Below are positions 12,241 through 25,248 of a stretch of 64,000 nt of DNA, in pieces. Positions within the stretch are counted from its first letter, which is position 1. Each line of letters opens with the position of its first letter. A program made the translations under genes and the position numbers. This stretch comes from Tyto alba (taxonomy: Eukaryota > Chordata > Aves > Strigiformes > Tytonidae). The DNA lies in contig NW_024881327.1 in assembly GCF_018691265.1 (NCBI RefSeq), forward strand, positions 20,515,936 through 20,579,935, in the 5' to 3' direction. The notes below the pieces were generated by a model. The model saw only the letters and a list, made by a program, of their open reading frames with translations. It did not search any database and had not been told where the DNA came from.

Positions 12241-15200
12241 ATGCCTGCAGAAGGGAAAAGTGATATGGAGAGGATTGGCCTCTTCAGTGAAATGGGTTAT
12301 GTTACCATTGGAGATAAATATATATCACATTATATGCGTGAGTACATTTAATTTTAATCACCATTTAGTGATAGGGACTGCCTCTAGGATCCATCTACCT
12401 TCAGAATCACGATTTTCTAGTATTTTCTTTTTTGTTGTTAGAGGGAACTGCTTTTTCATACATATTCTTTGCTCAGGTCTGTGTTATTAAGAGAGAGGCT
12501 TGATATGGTGGAATGAATATATCGAAGAAAGGAAAAATCCAGTAAAACTGAAAAATGTGTATGTATAACAGACTGATAAAATCTTTTAGTGTATACATTT
12601 CTTTTTATTATGAATTACTTGCAGGCTACCAGTATTTTCCTGCTTTTGTGAAAAACAATAGTGGTTTTTGTGTGCTTTTTCAGCAGGTTTTCTGTTACTG
12701 GCAATTACATTGTCATAATTTTTAAATTAATGTTGAAATTTTTTTTTTTTTTGCTCTGATGATCTGACTCGTGTGTGAGATTCCCCATCCTGTCTTTTTA
12801 AAGAATATTCTCCTTGTTGTTTAATGGGAATATTCACTGAGAAAGGTAATTTTTGTCATTAATAAGGTTACAGAGGTTAACCCTCAGTAGCTGCTTTGAA
12901 GTGATAATGCAAAATAATCCTGCTTTCTCAATACAGACATTTCTGCTGTATTGTTGTGTGAGTGATGAGCACATCCACCAGAACCCCAGCTGATACGTAT
13001 CTACCACACTGAGCTGCTGGGGATTCAAAACCCCGCTGGAGGCACTTAAGCTATTCTACCCGGTCTGTAATCAGTGGGAGAGAGATGCTCCTCTGAAGTA
13101 TTACTCATAGTATGTAAATAGACATCAGCTCCGGCTCTGAATTGTAGTCTGGAGTAACTAATCTCTCTCCGTTGCCTGTAAAGCAAATGCAGGGGGTGGA
13201 AGACTAAAACTTGGTGCTGTGAATGCCTTTTCATAGCGTTGTCTTTCAGACACAACCATTTACACATGTGATTTACAGGTTAAATGCTCTGTAGTACATT
13301 ATTTGAGCCACCCTGACCCAGACCTTAGTATTTTAATATAGGTCAAGAGAAGCACTAATATCGAACAACTATTTACAGTGCTTACTTTTTTTAAAGGCCC
13401 TTTTAACGAAGCTGCGGGCAAGAACAAACAGATGTTACCAGGGGGGACCAAAACATTGTCAGCTCTGCAGGCAGGTTACTTTGAGCCTCAGTTTGTGAGG
13501 ATTTTCAACGGTGAAGCCTACTCAAACTCTGTTCAGCTAAGGAGACGCTATAGATTGGCAGAATCAAAGAAAAATGTGGGCAAAGCTTTCCTTCCCAGCA
13601 ATGGAGACAAATTGCCGTAAGTGTTGTGAAAATGTTTTAAATTGACCTTTTTTTCTTTTCTGTATGCTAAAGATGTTTTTCACAAATTATTTCTTAAAAA
13701 CCTTGTAATGAGAGTACAGTATTATTGTTTTATACTATGTAGTGTTAGTCAATACTGAGCAAAGGATTTTGAGCAGCAGCATGGGGAAGGCTGAACAGAG
13801 GCAGAAATCAGGTCCTGATGCTTGTTCTTAACTGCTGGTTTTTGCTGTAAAGAGTTTTCTTAGCCTTTAGCTCTTTATTTTTGATGAAAATTAAGACGGC
13901 TATGGGAAAAGGGTATGGATAACTAACAAATTAATATTTGATTTTAATTTAGGGGGAGATCTGTTGGAACTTGTCAGCTGCAATATCTTCTCCCTCCCGT
14001 TTCTGAGCCTCCCAAAACAGAGATGGCATATATATTGCATAAACAGTAGGAAAAGGGGCCACTAACCAGGTGCAGTGTTTTCCTTTCAGCGAACCCATAT
14101 TCGCTATATTTTTGTTAGAAAAAATGCTATGGGACGACCAGAAGTTGTTACAGACCTGAGTAATATATGTAGAGTATTAAAATATATGCATGTTTGCTAT
14201 TTGCACAACATTAATTGCATGACAAAATGACACCATTGGTGTCATATGGCTATTATTATTCGCGTGTAAAAACCACATAGAGCCTGCTTACTCATTTATA
14301 ATGATACAAACTTGTTTTGTTCTTGTTGCAGCAATAAGAGACAGGAGGATTCAGTCTGTGTAGAGGGCCTAGTTCTTACAGTCTCATGGTTATATTTAGT
14401 CATATCTTTCTGCAGCTTTGCTTTAGGAAAGTTTGGAGAGTAACGTTTGTTTTATATAATTATACTTTGGGATGCAAGGATTAGCCGTGTTCTGTTGTAT
14501 GTTACAGGAATGTCTTAGCTTTTAATAGGAGTGTAAGACATGGTGTGTAGGCTTTTTGTTGGATATACATGTGCTATTTCTGATGGGACAGACAATGTGT
14601 GAACCCCATATCCAAAATTTACTTTCAACTACAACTTGCTTTTATAGCACCCAAATTATTTATAAGGGTTTAACTGTTGGAAACACCACAGCACTGATTT
14701 CAAATCCGTGTCAGTCAATGAGAGTCACTTCTGAGTTCAACAGTGCGAGTCTTGCTTACAATGAAGACCTGCGCATGCGTGCTCTTCCATGTGCTTCCTC
14801 CACAAACACATTTCTTGGCTGTAAGCGCAGCAGCTCATGCTCTTATTCTTGTTGTACGACTTTTGAATTCTTCTTGACATGAGCTTTAGGACAGGTTCTT
14901 TATTGTCTTTATCCTCCTCTAAATTTATACTGGCAGAGTAGTACAAAGCAGAGGCTGTGAAAGTGGGTAGGTCATCTTTTAGTGGAATCCTGAAGCAGCT
15001 ATGTAGAGTGATTATACATTTCTTATATCCAAAACTGACTCCCACTGTAACTAAGGAACTAGCACAGAGCTCTGTTGCTGTTCACTGAGTTGTTATTATC
15101 GACTGCCTGAATGATAAGCAACTCGGGAATCTTTCCTTTACATTGGAGCCACGTTTGTTGTTGACTGCAAATGGAAAGGGTGTAAAGATGTCATATTCTG

Positions 15201-18200
15201 GAGATGTGATTGAAGTTTGGGCCTTTCTTTTCTTCATATGTTTGTTCTCTGTAATTTTGTTACTGGCATATAAAAAGACTACACACAGAAGTGACATTTA
15301 AAGAATATGAAATAAAGTACTTAAGAGCTAGGAAACACCAAGATAAAGGTTGTCTGTGCATTGTCAGCTTGCTTATTTTTTTTCTGTATATGGGTTTATG
15401 AAGTCCCTAAATAAAAGCAGGGTAATGGACAGGCAGGTTAGTGTTCTGTGCAAAGATGACAAATGTTACCTTGGCATTCTAATCCTGTCAGTATTCATCA
15501 ATGGCCTTTTTAAATAGGACCTCATCGAAACACTTTACTCTCTCCCCACAATAATTGCAGACAGTACCGGCAAAGCAGAGTATCTCGGCTATCTGGAGTA
15601 GTTGACAGATCTCATACAGTAGCCCCTGTTTATTTTTTTCTGTTCTGTTTTGGGTTTTTGGGGTGCAGGGACAGAGGGTTAGTAATCTAGGTTTTTTTGG
15701 ACCACTGTCGCTTCAGCTTAGTGGACCAAATTGCCATTCAGCTATTTCATTGGGTTGTCTTGATCCTTTTCTCCTTTAGTGGCTGTATGATCATGTACTT
15801 TAAGAGCATGTCATACACTTGTCAGCAAATACTGATTTTCAAGTTCATCTTTAAAAAACGGTCTTTGTAAATTCCTGCAGCTTTGTAAGCAGAGGTTTTT
15901 TTCTTAAATGAACTGTGCCTCCTTTTACTTTTCTTCTGTGACAAGACAGAAAGTTAACTAGTCCTAACATCTCCCAGAAAAAAAACCTTTCAGACAGGTA
16001 CCCCACATTGCCTGTGACTGCATTATCATGCCAAAACTAACTTGCTGTTCTCTGTAAACTTGTGGGAAAGACTGTCCTCTTGTCATCAAGCACCAAGTCT
16101 GTTTAACCTCTTCCTATGGGTCTCTGTGAATCTGTCTCTACCAGTGTTACTTCACCTTGTTGGCCCAAAATTAAAACAACCTCTATTAAGCATATTTATA
16201 TTATTAAGATACCTTAAAACTTTATCTCTGCTGCCATCTTGTTTCTTTTTTGTCCATAATGCTGTACATGGAAGAGCTGTAGTAGTAGATTCATGGACAC
16301 TGGATCTGATCTGGTTTTATATTTAACTCTTGAGATATATATTGTATATTGAGGTATATATTGTTTGGGTTTTCCACTTACTGTCATTTTAGCAGACTAG
16401 ATGTGGAAAGCCTGAAATATTTGCAAAACATAAATTAATGTGTTCATTTACTGTTTTCAGATGTGGACTTGGCAGCTATTATGGAACCATTGGAGGTTCG
16501 TATGCGTACTTCAGTCCACAACTGAAAGCCAGAGAAAGATACATTCCTCCTGGAAAGAATTTTTATACTAATCCAGGAAAGAAAGGAACTGGATATGGGT
16601 AACTTCACTATATTGCTTCTTGCAGAGTATTTTATTACATGTTTCTTGAGTTTGAACACATAAGTAATTAATGTTGTTAATTACAGTTACGCAAACCTTA
16701 CCATAGGTGAACAATATGTGCATGAACCTGATGGGTATGAAGTAGAAAGAATAAATGCAAAGGTAAGAATATTTGTCTTTATTATGTATTAGTGTTATGA
16801 TTATATATTACAGTTTACCTGAGCTTTTTGTTCCCTCTGGTGTTTCCTTTAGCTTGAAATCGCTAATGTTTATTTACAAGGTGGGGGAAGGAAAACAAAT
16901 TAATAACCATCCTGTATAAAAAAGATTTATGTATTGTTCATTTATTATTTTTTGAGACATCTGGCAGTATTTGACCGTAATTTTTTATTTGGAGACCTTA
17001 AGCTACAGTGTGATAATGACCTAACAATGCCAACAGCAGGAACAATAATACTTCTGTGTTGTTGCCAGATGAAACCTCATTATCCTTGATGCTATATAAA
17101 AACCCTGTTCCTTTCTTCATATAAGCTCATAAATCTAAGAAAACTCGTAAATATGCTTGCACTGATTTTAGTTATCCTGTATGTTCTCATCATATGTAGT
17201 GAAAAATGGCAGCAGGACATTTTTTGGTCTAGGCCAAGAACAAGATTTGAAGAAATAATTCAGTTACCTGCAGCTGAAAAAGATTCAGAGTCAAAACTAA
17301 GCATCCAGTGCAGAAAAAGAACAGAGAAAAGAGGGAGGGGGAATTGTTACCACTGGACAGAAAAAAGAGAATTTGCTCTGAGACATTAGCATGCATTACC
17401 ATACTATATTACTGATGGTACATTTTATGCTTGCCTTTTAATTATTCTTGATGTTTTAACCTATTTTATTTTAAAATGGAATCTGGGAAGAATAGTCAAC
17501 ATCTTCCATGGTACAAAGAACCAATTCCTGGAGAAGCTCAGCTTAGTCAGGTGCTCACAATACAGGAAATGTAGTGGCCAGAGTTGACAAGCGTGAGCAG
17601 CTGGAATGCATGCAGGCAGAATTTTCAAACATGTATGTGTGCATGTATGCCCAAGGTACAGGTGTACAATACTGTTAAGACACATCTTAAATGCACAGTG
17701 ATTTTCTTGATATTCTCCTGCTGTACTTCCATAGTGATCATGTGCTTCCTGGTCAGTGAATGAATCTATGTTGCATTATACATGGTGGGTATATAAAATA
17801 CCTTGATCATCAAAGAACAGCAAAGAAAGTTAGAGAGAACATTCTCTAATACTAAATTTAAATACCTTCCATGTTTCTTTTAGAATAACATACAGTAAAA
17901 ATCCTCAACATTGTTTCTTTCAAAGTCTTTGTTTTACAGAAAGCACGCGAGGAACATAAACGGTTGGTTAAAGGAGGACCTTTCAAGTTAAATCTGTATC
18001 CCCAGGAGTATTTTGACATGAATCCCTATTTTAATGACAAACCTTTGCCACCTGTGAAGAAGCAGCCTCCAGAGAAGCCAATTGCACCACCTTTCAAACC
18101 AAGTTCTCCTGCTAAAAAGGTTAGTTTGTCTTATAGCTATTGGAGAAAAAAGGAACTCACATATTTCCTGTTAAAAACTTTGCTTACAGTACAAAAGATA

Positions 18201-21200
18201 GAAATAAATGTTTGGTTTTGCTACTAGTTTCTTATTTTTCATATAAAAGTATTATTCCATTTACTTTGTTTCCAATTTACAGAGCAAGGAAATCTTGTTT
18301 GACCCAACAACAATTGCTAACCAGTTTCAAGTAACCTGAAAAGTGTTTCTATTTAAAATCTGCATAGTGCTGTTAACATATAGTTAATTGACTGCATACA
18401 CCACAAAAAGACACAAACCAGAAGGTTATACAATAAGTGACAGTAAGACTAGATTACTGTAGCAAAATTAAATTTTGGACTCTGTCAGTCACTGGTATAT
18501 TTTTGAACCTGCTAATTACTCTCAGCTTGTATAGACAAACATCTAAAAGATAATTCCTAGAATGCGAACGGATAGCTGAAAGGAGCAGAAAAACTCAGGT
18601 TAGTCCCTCTGCTCCGGAAAAGGCTGCAGAATAAACTCAGGAGTTACCTGTTGCTTGTCCATCAGCTGGCACAAAATTAGAATCTGCTTTAGAATTTGCC
18701 AACTCTTCGATAGCTAGGAGAAAAGGAGGGAAAGGATGGGAATAAATGTATGTGGAAGTCTTAGAGAGTGTAAGAAATAAACCCTGGAGTTAGTATGAAG
18801 AATATATAGGAACATAGTTCATTAGTTCCAGTTGCTTAGTGTCATTATTTCTTAAGATCTAACTGGATATTTTTCCATTCCATAAAGCATTTCATCTTGT
18901 TATATATTTTTGAGATGAGATACTATATTTATGCCATTCACCTTAGATTAAACCTTAATTTCACTATGAAATTGTTTTAAGATGCATAAATCTCTTTCTC
19001 TTAAATGTCTCCAGATACCTAATACAGTAACAGCCCTTAATCTGTCACTTTTCAGCTCTTCATTTTAGAGTTCCATTGTCAGTCTTTTAATACTGTGCTC
19101 TGCTAACCACTGTTTTATTATGTCCTTCACCCTTAACTTATTTGACTGACGTTGATTCATCTAAGAAAGATGATGATAGCAAGGAAATTATAACTATTCA
19201 GAAAGAGCGCAAAAATGCTTGCACATGAATAATTGTGTTGGGTGTTTGGCCTCATAGATGAGGCAGCTGAGATCGTTCAGAATGGAAATCTGTACAGAGA
19301 CGTTAGCGGCTAGAAAGTCAGAACCTCGTCTGGCTGACAGTGCTGGTGATCCTGCTGCAGGCTCCCCATCCTTCACACCATATATGCTTTCCCTGTATAT
19401 TTAAATTATGTGTACTTCCCAAGCTACTGTACACTTCCCCATGCTGCTATATAAATTCTTAGGGGAAAATCTGCTTTATTGTTGATTGAATTGCTTACTG
19501 CTGCACTTTTCAGGAATGCAGCCGCAGCGGATTGTGGCATTTAGCTGTACTAGGGGATTGCAAAGAATTAATCAGGTCTCTGCATATTTTTTAACTAAAA
19601 TTTGCCACTCTTGTAGTACTAGTGGATGTAACATTTCAGGAAAATACTCTATTCAGTCCTGTATGTCAGAAGTCATACTGATAATAATGCCCAAGCCCTG
19701 CTGTACGTAACAATCCCTATACCAGTACTGGACACGGAGGTGCACTGGTAAACTAATAGTGACATAGGAATTCCCTTTTTTTGCCACAACATAGCTCACT
19801 TTGGTGAGATATGTTTTTACTTTTTCTGTCACATTATTAAGATACTTTCCACAAAATCCAGACTTATGAAAGAACATTTAAAACTAAGAATTCATCAAAA
19901 TAATGACTAGAATTTTCCTTAAAGTTTCCATTGTTAATTTAAGGAATACTTGTTTTTTGGTTTTTATATAACACAATGTAGTCTGCTATTCAGTATTCCT
20001 ACTTGCTTTTGCATGAAGAATATTTTAATTGACTCAATTATATTGTAGATTGGCACTTTGAAAAGTTGTTTGTTTGTTTTTTTCAGTCAGGGGGCATGAA
20101 AGGAGGGACATTTGACCCTTACCCAAGCTATTCTGCTGACCCTTATGTAATTAAAAAATCTAATGCTGTCACAACTAATAAACAACAACAGATTTTTCAT
20201 CCTCCTGCTGGACCAAAAAGCAGACCTGTTAGAAGCATAATAACTTTAAATGTCACAAGGTAAACTAATTTGAGTTCATGTTTCATGTATGCTGTCTACC
20301 AAAAGTCATTAGCACAGCTGTTTATTAGTCTAAAATAACTGAATAAATGAAGGAATGAATTATTAACAAAAGGATAAGAAATGTTGAAGGAACTTTGCTT
20401 TCAAAATTTATCCCTATATCTCTTCTGTAAATTCGGATTACTTTATAAATCTATATGGATCATAGAGGCCTTCAAAATTATGCTATATAGATGCCACTGA
20501 AAAATTATTATTTTTAATTATTTTCTGACTTGATAAATGTAAAAAGACCTGGAATATTCCTGTTAAAAACAAGCTTTGTTTTCCCTTACGTTCATGGAAT
20601 AAAATGGGCTCCCTCTTCTGGCAAACGTAACATTAGGTAACCAAAGCCTGTGAAGCTTTTGAAACTATGTCATTCAAAGTGGATTCCCAACTATAAACGT
20701 AACACTGTGCAGTGTTAGAAGAGATAGATAGTACACAGTGTATGTATATAGGTAGATAAGCACATAATTCTTTATTTTTTTTATCTTACTAAGATATAAC
20801 CCTTATATTTAAAGAAATTTATTTTCTGGTTTTGGCTCTGTTGTAATTCAAGCAGAAAATCAAGACTGTTCTTCAGAAATATTTAGAGAAATCACTTTCA
20901 AATGCAGACATAAAATCTTAGAAGATGGAAAACAGTTAAGCATTTTATTTTGCATACTCCATGAATAACATATTTTAGAAATACTTGATTAAAATTTGAA
21001 AAACTGTCTTAGAGGAATCTGCTTCATGTTTGTGATTTGTATTTTATGTATCATATGTGAAGCCTAAGAAATACACCTCCCTTATTCTCCCACTGCTGTT
21101 CTATTTACTTTATTTCACCACATATTTCCATTTGCATAATCACTTTTTAAATTGCAGGGATACTTTGAAGTTTTTATTCACACTGACAAGGCAGAACCAG

Positions 21201-22171
21201 AAGCTACATTTTACTCCACATTGCTTTTTGTTACTAATGGGAAGTAAGAAATAATTGAAAATAACTTTTTGGTACACCAAAAAGTGTGGGAACTACCAAC
21301 ACTGATGTAAGAAAGTACAACTTTCCATGTATACACTGGTGTTTCAAAGCTAGTAAAAGGGAAAAATAACAGTATATTGGTCTGAGTAGCCTTCTTATCA
21401 GTATAATTGTTTGTATAGTTGTTTTATCAACAGAATGAAAATTCATGTTCCTAAATGAAATGTTTTTATTGGAAAGAAACCCTAACTGTCTGCGAAGTAG
21501 GTTTCAAAACTGAAGGGGGGGACTGATTGTGAAATATCACTGTGCTCACAGAAACAGTTATGATGGACTCAATAAAAATATTTGTAAAGAGAAAAATTCC
21601 ACATATCCAACAAAAAATCCACAGAGAGAAATTAAAATTAGCATTTCAAGTTCTCCACTACTATTTATCTCCTAAGAATTTTAAAGAATGTATTTATTTT
21701 TGGTTCATTATTCCTAGGTTTAATAGAATGAGAATTGCGAACTGAATTTGTTAAAACGATGAAGCTTATAGCTCATAGATTTTAAGAAATGTGGTAAGAC
21801 GTTTTTCAAATCATCTGCTTCCCCACTGAATGTTCTTTATGTACTTTCCAATGGAAAGCTTGTCTTCTGATATTTGGACCATAATCCTATAATTGGATTT
21901 GCTAGTGTAGATTCTTGCTGTTACACAGGGCTTTATAGAAATTAATTTGACTTCATGAGGATTCAAGTCTTCAAATCTAATTACAGGACTGGGTATACCA
22001 CAGTTTTTCATTTTACAGAAACTCTTGTAATTTGTACAGTGATATTCTACAAAAATCTAAGTTTATCTTCATTTACATTTCCTATAAAAAATCTAATACG
22101 TTTCTCTTCATTTTCCTTTCAGATCATTAAATGTAAAGAACTACAAGACTGCACAGCTGACAACTTATTAG
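12241..22171 (+). CDS. CFAP96: Cilia- and flagella-associated protein 96 (C4orf47 homologue), complete
   Basis: CFAP96 is a small protein linked to cilia and the centrosome; its biochemical activity is not established. Seven coding exons join in phase: 12241-12337, 13397-13616, 16461-16598, 16687-16762, 17940-18119, 20087-20259 and 22123-22171. Together they total 933 bases, or 310 residues plus TAG, against 309 in human as I recall. Recognisable blocks in order are MERIGLFSEMGYVTIGDKY at the N-terminus, then NKQMLPGGTK, GKAFLPSNG, CGLGSYYGTIGG, NPGKKGTGYGYAN, GGPFKLNLYP, FDPYPSYSADPYV, FHPPAGPKSRPV and the C-terminal NVKNYKT. The ATG follows an acceptor (TTTACAG) at 12145-12151, so the exon also holds 89 bases of 5' UTR. 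All borders are GT/AG and there is no internal stop. It is divergent from UFSP2 and convergent with CCDC110. Confidence 0.95.
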
Positions 22172-22229
22172 GTACAAAAGGTGAAATGAAGGGCACACAT
22201 TTTAGACTCTGTAAACTGTTAACAAAGCA

Positions 22230-22235
22230 AATAAA
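22230..22235 (+). terminator. CFAP96: CFAP96 polyadenylation signal AATAAA
   Basis: AATAAA lies 59 bases after the CFAP96 TAG, giving a short 3' UTR. More distal signals on the same strand, for example near 24290, could define longer forms. Confidence 0.55.
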
Positions 22236-22239
22236 AATG

Positions 22240-24500
22240 TGAAAAGTGGAATTCAAGTATATAGGGCAATCCAATCTGTTTAATTATTGAGAATGCAATC
22301 TTGTATTTCTCAATATAAGGCTATAATTTAAGATCTTTTATTTATTAAGCCCAAGGTTGTATGTTTATATGAATTTTCATCTTATTGCTTAACTGGACTT
22401 TTGAAACTCACTTTTAGGAAGCATACTTTCTGATGAGTAATTTGGGTGGCAGATAGACTATGTATTGCATTGGAAGAAAGCGCATGTATTTTAAAGTGAG
22501 TATCATTGTGTATTTTAACCAGGTTAGTCACATGTGTCCCACAGTGAAACTGAGGTCATTGTTTCCCTTTAATAGAATTATAACTTGTACTTTATTTCAG
22601 CTACAATTTTGTGTACAAACTGTCTTAAAAATATGTAATTTTTAGTTTTGAGGACCTTCTCAAAATGACCAATATCAAGCATTGTTCAAAAACAGACCAC
22701 AAACAGGCTGTTTTGAAGGGAGAAGTCATCTCTATTTACCAGCATCTATTTATCTCTCTTCCTCAATTTCCTGACAAGTGTAAGTGCTGCCATATTCTAC
22801 AAGAGCAGCTTAATTTCACTTTGTGTACATGGAAGGTTCCTAACAAATCTGATCCATCTTTCAAACTAGCTTCTACTCAGACAGAAGTGTGATCCTAAAT
22901 GTACACCTTAGCTCCATCTTAATTTTTGTCAGGTTTTTAGATGTGGTCCAAGAAATTTGTTTGTGTAAATCAAAGCTAATTTATGATAAAACTTTAAAAT
23001 ATCCTCAGCATTTATTTATCCATATAATTACATGAAGACGAAATTTCTTTAATTTTTATTAAATATTTATTGTACCACTGTAGAATATTCATGAAATGGT
23101 ATCCTTATGGCTGTTCGCAGGTTAATAGTTTTAAAAAGAAATTCCAGACTGGATCTCACATTTCCTGGCATCAAGGAAAATAAAACTAAACCCAAGAATT
23201 GTTGGTCAGGTCTGAGCATGTGTTGAAGCATAAAACCCCTTACCTTGAAATCAACAGGACCCAACAATATTTTAAAATATTAATTTATACAAGAATTTTG
23301 ATGCTTTCTCTATCCAAAGACTTGTAACAGAATTCCTTCTTTGTTTATACCTGCTATTAGATAATGGTACTGGTGTTGACCTTAGGTGCCTTACTGTCAT
23401 CTTTGTACAGAGTATCAGGAGCATTTGCCGTGTTGTTTACCTGTGAAATCTGCAGACACAGCATTCCTAGGTAGATTGAACTGTACTGTACTTCTTCCTA
23501 ACTGCTGTTCTGGTGTAGTACAGCTGATAAAGACTGCTCTGAAGTTTTTCTTTATGTCCTTCTATCTCTTCTCTTCTTGCAATTCTTCCTCCTCTATTTT
23601 TCTCTGTATTTCAATCATCTTTTCATTCACTACCACGATGGAAATACTGAAAGCTGATTAAAATACATGGAGCTTAAAAAAAAAAAAAAAATTATCTTGT
23701 TTGAGAAAATGTTAGTGTATGTGGACTAGCCTCATGTGATCATCATGGAAACCAATATCTTCAACCTTTAAGTCCCCACCAGAAAATGTGTGGTCCCACA
23801 GAGCTGCCACCCAGTTCTAGCTAGGGCCTCAGTATGCTGTTTTAATGCAAATGGTAATTGTGTCCCTTGGATTCTTGGCAGTACCTCTGACTGATGGTGG
23901 AATTTAGAACTTTCTTACATTTTATTACTCAGTTATTTAAGGTAAGGAAGACGTTAGGCATTACTTACTTAGTTTTCATAATAACAGCTTCCCTATGTCC
24001 TTACAGTATCAGTATAGCCAGTCACATTTATAACTGATTATGACCACAATTTAATAGCTACAATCTGAAGCAACTTCATGTTTATGCGAGTGTTAAATGC
24101 AGTTAAACACCTGACCATCTACTCAATAGCCCAAGTATTTACCACTTTAATGTCCTTGTTGACATTGGGTATACAATGCAAAATTGTGGCAATACATCTT
24201 TAATGTAGCTCTTTGTCATTCTACTGCGTGTGTCAGTCATGATACAAAAACATGCTCTATTACAGTTAGTCTTCTATTACAAACCAGATAAATAAATGTT
24301 AGTTTTCTACAATCAGTCTGTATGATTTTTTTGAGAAATAGGAAGAAATGGATCACTTTCATGTCTCTCAAGATCGTGCCCTTTATTGGCCAGGAGCTTG
24401 TACACCTAGTGTTGCGCTGCTAGGAAAGTGAAGATAAATAATTACCTCTAAGTCTGTTCTAGAAACACCAGTAACTAATCACATGGGTTTACTTTCATGG
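22240..24500. other. Convergent intergenic region between CFAP96 and CCDC110
   Basis: AT-rich sequence lies between the 3' ends of the two converging genes. I see no exon-like open frame with recognised homology. It may include extended 3' UTR of CFAP96. An A-run of about 15 lies at roughly 23675-23690. Confidence 0.5.
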
Positions 24501-24501
24501 A

Positions 24502-24507
24502 TTTATT
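24502..24507 (-). terminator. CCDC110: Candidate CCDC110 polyadenylation signal
   Basis: The plus strand reads TTTATT, giving AATAAA on the minus strand, downstream of the candidate terminal exon. A competing pair at 25178-25183 and 25188-25193 would serve an unspliced 3' end. Sequence alone does not decide between them. Confidence 0.35.
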
Positions 24508-24591
24508 TATTAAAGAGTGAGTAAAACAGTTGTTCCTAAGAAAATAGTCCTAATAGTGTTGCAGAGACACTGCATATAGGTAGCTTCAACT

Positions 24592-24648
24592 TCACAGCAT
24601 ATTATATGCAGTATTTTTGAGGAATTCTTCCTCCCCATGGTCTCTTGT
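24592..24648 (-). CDS. CCDC110: Candidate CCDC110 terminal exon (tentative)
   Basis: The shifted C-terminal frame of the large exon meets a good donor, AAG|GTATGAG (donor at 25248-25254), just before its stop. Downstream, the acceptor TCTGATTTTCTCAG precedes 19 phase-0 codons (TRDHGEEEFLKNTAYNML, stop). AATAAA on the minus strand follows about 85 bases later (24502-24507). Splice, phase and poly(A) signal fit a terminal exon, but I see no clear similarity to the human C-terminus. Confidence 0.35.
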   Translation of the reverse strand, partial: TRDHGEEEFLKNTAYNML

Positions 24649-25248
24649 CTGAGAAAATCAGAGTATTTTTGCAGTGATTGTATCCATAAAGATAATTTTT
24701 GCACTTTTCATAGCTATGACCATGTTACCTGAATACGTTTGCACTGAAAATGTTAAAATTCCTGTTTTAACTAATAAGCTTTCTAAGTCAGTATGTAGTA
24801 TAAAGAGATGAAGGGTACTTTGTGTTGACTAAATACGAACCAGAATTAGATGTCATCTAAAACATATGCAAACATAGATTGAACGTAATTTAGGACTTCT
24901 GGGAGAGATAATCAGTGAAATGTTGTGGCATGTACTATGCTGTTCAGCTAAAGGGTTGTTAAGATTCCCCTGCAACTCTTGAAATCCTAGGGACAGAATT
25001 CTATCTCCTGTAAAATGTTTCATTAAATTTCTCTATACTACTAAAATTGTGTAAAGACCTGCTTTTGTGAATCTGTGAAATTCAGCCAAGTATCAAAAAA
25101 TCAGGCAGTTCTTTTTAGAACATACAAAAACCATGGAAATGCCTAGACATAAGAATTTCAAATGTTTTACAAAATGGTTTATTACAATTTATTTGAAGCA
25201 ACACACTGTTGTAGGTTATCAGATGCTGCCTGGAAAAGAAAATAAAGC

